Source: an uncultured Anaeromassilibacillus sp. (GTDB lineage: Bacteria > Bacillota > Clostridia > Oscillospirales > Acutalibacteraceae). From it: a DNA stretch of 17,780 nucleotides. The translations under genes were made by a program, and so were the position numbers. Below, one piece after another: positions 15,977 to 17,780 of this stretch. Numbering within the stretch: the first letter of the stretch is position 1; every line of letters starts with the position of its first letter. Location of the stretch: positions 1-17,780 of the forward strand of contig CAMFTQ010000002.1 in assembly GCA_945988865.1 (NCBI GenBank). The letters are read 5' to 3'. The notes under the pieces were generated by a model. That model saw nothing but the letters and a program-made list of their open reading frames with translations. It was not told where the DNA came from and searched no databases.

Positions 15977-16234
15977 TTATTTAGCTTTCTCTATAATCTC
16001 GACGAGTCTCCATCTCTTATCCTTAGAGAGAGGACGAGTCTCCATAACCTTTACACGATCGCCGATGCCGCACTCGTTGTTTTCATCATGCGCCTTAAGA
16101 CGAACTGTGCGTTTTACAACCTTATTATAAAGCTTGTGCTTTACGCTGTCTTCGATAGCAACAACGATTGTTTTGTCCATCTTGTCGCTTACTACTCTGC
16201 CGACAGCAGTTTTTCTCATATTTCTTTCGCTCAC
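15977..16234 (-). CDS. rpsQ: 30S ribosomal protein S17 (GTG start)
   Basis: uS17 binds the 5' domain of 16S rRNA early in assembly. The product has 85 residues from GTG 16234 ([20 protein letters not shown]), closely matching the known S17 start. The frame stays open to 16324, but that extension runs into rpmC in another frame, and GGGAGGAGG lies directly before 16234. The OB-fold sequence [20 protein letters not shown] is diagnostic. Confidence 0.97.
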   Translation of the reverse strand: MSERNMRKTAVGRVVSDKMDKTIVVAIEDSVKHKLYNKVVKRTVRLKAHDENNECGIGDRVKVMETRPLSKDKRWRLVEIIEKAK

Positions 16235-16250
16235 GTTGCGTCCTCCTCCC

Positions 16251-16454
16251 TTATGCCTCAGCGCTCTGTAGCTCGTTCTGACGAAGTACAGTAGATACTC
16301 TTGCGATGTCCTTCTTAACGGCACTGATGCGTGTTGGGTTTTCCAGCTGATTGATAGCTAACTGAAAACGAAGGTTGAAAAGCTCTTCCTTAAGCTCCTT
16401 GAGCTTTAACTCAAGCTCGCTTACTGATAATTCTCTTAACTCTTTAGCTGTCAT
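16251..16454 (-). CDS. rpmC: 50S ribosomal protein L29
   Basis: uL29 is a two-helix protein at the tunnel exit that forms part of the docking site for trigger factor and SRP. The product has 67 residues. It shows [39 protein letters not shown] and [16 protein letters not shown]. Its ATG overlaps the rplP stop by one base (TAATG), so translation is probably coupled. Confidence 0.98.
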   Translation of the reverse strand: MTAKELRELSVSELELKLKELKEELFNLRFQLAINQLENPTRISAVKKDIARVSTVLRQNELQSAEA

Positions 16455-16879
16455 TATTGCTCACCCTCCGTTTCTTCTTTCTTAACAAACTTGCACTTTA
16501 CAGGCAGTTTCATTGCAGCAAGACGCATAGCCTCTCTTGCAGTAGCCTCATCAACGCCGCCAAGCTCAAACATAACTCTGCCCGGCTTTACTACAGCTAC
16601 CCAATATTCAGGAGAACCTTTACCTGAACCCATTCGAGTTTCAGCCGGCTTCTCTGTAACAGGCTTGTCAGGGAAAATTTTGATCCATACCTTACCGAAT
16701 CTCTTGCAGTAACGTGTCATAGCGATACGGGCTGCTTCGATCTGGTTAGATGTAATCCAGCTTGGCTCTAAAGCCTGAAGGCCGAAATCACCGTAAGTAA
16801 CCTTGTTACCACGATATGCCTTACCAGTCATACGACCTCTGTGTACTCTGCGGTACTTAACACGCTTTGGTAACAGCAT
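16454..16879 (-). CDS. rplP: 50S ribosomal protein L16
   Basis: uL16 is a late assembly protein beside the peptidyl transferase centre and A-site tRNA. The product has 141 residues. It shows [60 protein letters not shown] and [13 protein letters not shown]. Its ATG overlaps the rpsC stop by one base and its stop overlaps the rpmC start by one base, forming a tightly coupled trio. Confidence 0.98.
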   Translation of the reverse strand: MLLPKRVKYRRVHRGRMTGKAYRGNKVTYGDFGLQALEPSWITSNQIEAARIAMTRYCKRFGKVWIKIFPDKPVTEKPAETRMGSGKGSPEYWVAVVKPGRVMFELGGVDEATAREAMRLAAMKLPVKCKFVKKEETEGEQ

Positions 16880-17550
16880 TATTTTCTGCCTCCTTCCTTT
16901 TCTTTGCGAGGCTTCTTAGCGTCGTTTAATACCTCGCCCTTGTATAACCATACCTTAACACCGATTTTACCGTAGGTTGTGTTAGCCTCAGCAAAACCGT
17001 AGTCAATGTCTGCACGTAATGTCTGAAGAGGAATTGTACCCTCGTGATACTGCTCTGCACGAGCGATTTCAGCACCGCCCAAACGTCCTGAGCACTGAGT
17101 TTTGATACCCTTAGCGCCGAACTTCATAGCTCTGCCGATAGCCTGCTTCATAGCACGACGGAAAGAAATTCTCTTTTCGAGCTGCTGAGCAATGCTCTCT
17201 GCTACTAACTGAGCGTTAAGGTCAGGTGACTTAACCTCTACAATGTTGACAGCAACAGGTTTGCCGAGGATTTTCTCACACTGAAGTCTGAGCTTTTCAA
17301 TCTCGGCACCGCCCTTACCGATAACCATACCGGGTTTAGCGCAGTGAATGTGAATTCTTACTCTCTTACCGTCACGTTCAATTTCGATCTTAGGAACGCC
17401 TGCTGCGTAAAGCTGCTTCTTTAAGATCTTGCGGAGGTTATAGTCCTCAACAAGAGCTGTACCGAAGTCCTTCTTGTTTGCATACCAGCGTGAATCCCAA
17501 TCTTTAATAACACCTACACGAAGACCGTGTGGATTAACTTTCTGGCCCAT
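16879..17550 (-). CDS. rpsC: 30S ribosomal protein S3
   Basis: uS3 forms part of the mRNA entry channel in the 30S head and has helicase-related basic residues. The product has 223 residues. It begins [23 protein letters not shown] domain with [17 protein letters not shown] lies around residues 72-88, and the C-terminal domain has [18 protein letters not shown] and [20 protein letters not shown]. The ATG follows AAGGAGGTAAG. It overlaps rplP by one base and follows rplV by 18 bases. Confidence 0.98.
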   Translation of the reverse strand: MGQKVNPHGLRVGVIKDWDSRWYANKKDFGTALVEDYNLRKILKKQLYAAGVPKIEIERDGKRVRIHIHCAKPGMVIGKGGAEIEKLRLQCEKILGKPVAVNIVEVKSPDLNAQLVAESIAQQLEKRISFRRAMKQAIGRAMKFGAKGIKTQCSGRLGGAEIARAEQYHEGTIPLQTLRADIDYGFAEANTTYGKIGVKVWLYKGEVLNDAKKPRKEKEGGRK

Positions 17551-17568
17551 AAACTTACCTCCTTCTCG

Positions 17569-17780
17569 TTATTCTTTTTCCTTTAGCACAAGAGTAATGT
17601 GGGATGTCTTCTTGTTAATTCTGAATGCCCTGCCATGATCTCTTGGACGAATACGTTTAAGGGTTGGGCCCTGGCTTACGCTGCAAGCTGCAACGTAAAG
17701 TCTTGATACATCCATATCGTGATTATTCTCAGCATTTGCCATAGCTGACTTGAGCAGCTTTAAAAGCGGCTCGCAAGCGG
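17569..17780 (-). CDS. rplV: 50S ribosomal protein L22 (partial, 5' end beyond window)
   Basis: uL22 lines the exit tunnel of the large subunit and is a known site of macrolide-resistance changes. Only the C-terminal 69 residues are in the window. They include [20 protein letters not shown], then the signature [15 protein letters not shown] and [10 protein letters not shown] near the end. The stop TAA is at 17569-17571, 18 bases before rpsC. The start lies past the right edge. Confidence 0.96.
   Translation of the reverse strand, partial: ACEPLLKLLKSAMANAENNHDMDVSRLYVAACSVSQGPTLKRIRPRDHGRAFRINKKTSHITLVLKEKE

Overview
The window reads as chromosomal DNA of a spore-forming, low-to-moderate-GC Gram-positive anaerobe of the class Clostridia, most likely a gut Oscillospiraceae/Ruminococcaceae-type organism (inference). 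The reasons are a spoVA sporulation gene, Firmicutes-style ribosomal gene order with map, a KOW-domain gene and infA between adk and rpmJ, strong AGGAGG ribosome binding sites, zinc-type S14 and S4, and a hairpin-rich repeat of a kind I recall from such genomes.

There are three transcription blocks. (1) At the left edge on the minus strand is spoVAC, with only the first codons of what is probably spoVAD. (2) Positions 572-5380 on the plus strand hold a probable four-gene operon: a NifS/IscS-type cysteine desulfurase, a rhodanese-less ThiI, an unusual membrane class B sortase, and a small protein. The first two genes form a sulfur-relay pair for 4-thiouridine in tRNA and possibly thiamine. The sortase has three parts: a cytoplasmic N-terminal domain that looks like a degenerate CinA-N/molybdopterin-binding (MoCF) fold, an extracellular sortase B domain with intact His/Cys/Arg, and a C-terminal Listeria-Bacteroides-type repeat. 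The small protein downstream is a free-standing relative of the sortase N-terminal domain. The operon ends in a 15-bp perfect inverted repeat.

(3) Positions 5662-17780 on the minus strand hold the 3' part of the S10-spc-alpha ribosomal supercluster, read from right to left: rplV (partial), rpsC, rplP, rpmC, rpsQ, rplN, rplX, rplE, rpsZ, rpsH, rplF, rplR, rpsE, rpmD, rplO, secY, adk, map, KOW gene, infA, rpmJ, rpsM, rpsK, rpsD, rpoA, rplQ. It closes with a GAAA-loop intrinsic terminator. Two of its genes (rpmJ and rpmD) are short and were located by direct translation. Several genes start at GTG or TTG (secY, rpsE, rpsZ, rplN, rpsQ), and several others start downstream of the longest open frame (rplO, rplF, rpsQ).

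The 412-bp gap between the two converging blocks (5297-5708) holds both terminators and a MITE-like palindromic repeat (5425-5582). The arms of that repeat are diverged inverted copies, each carrying two hairpins whose stems differ in sequence but stay paired. The block 3 genes are conventional. The parts most worth a second look are the sortase/CinA-like pair and the repeat.
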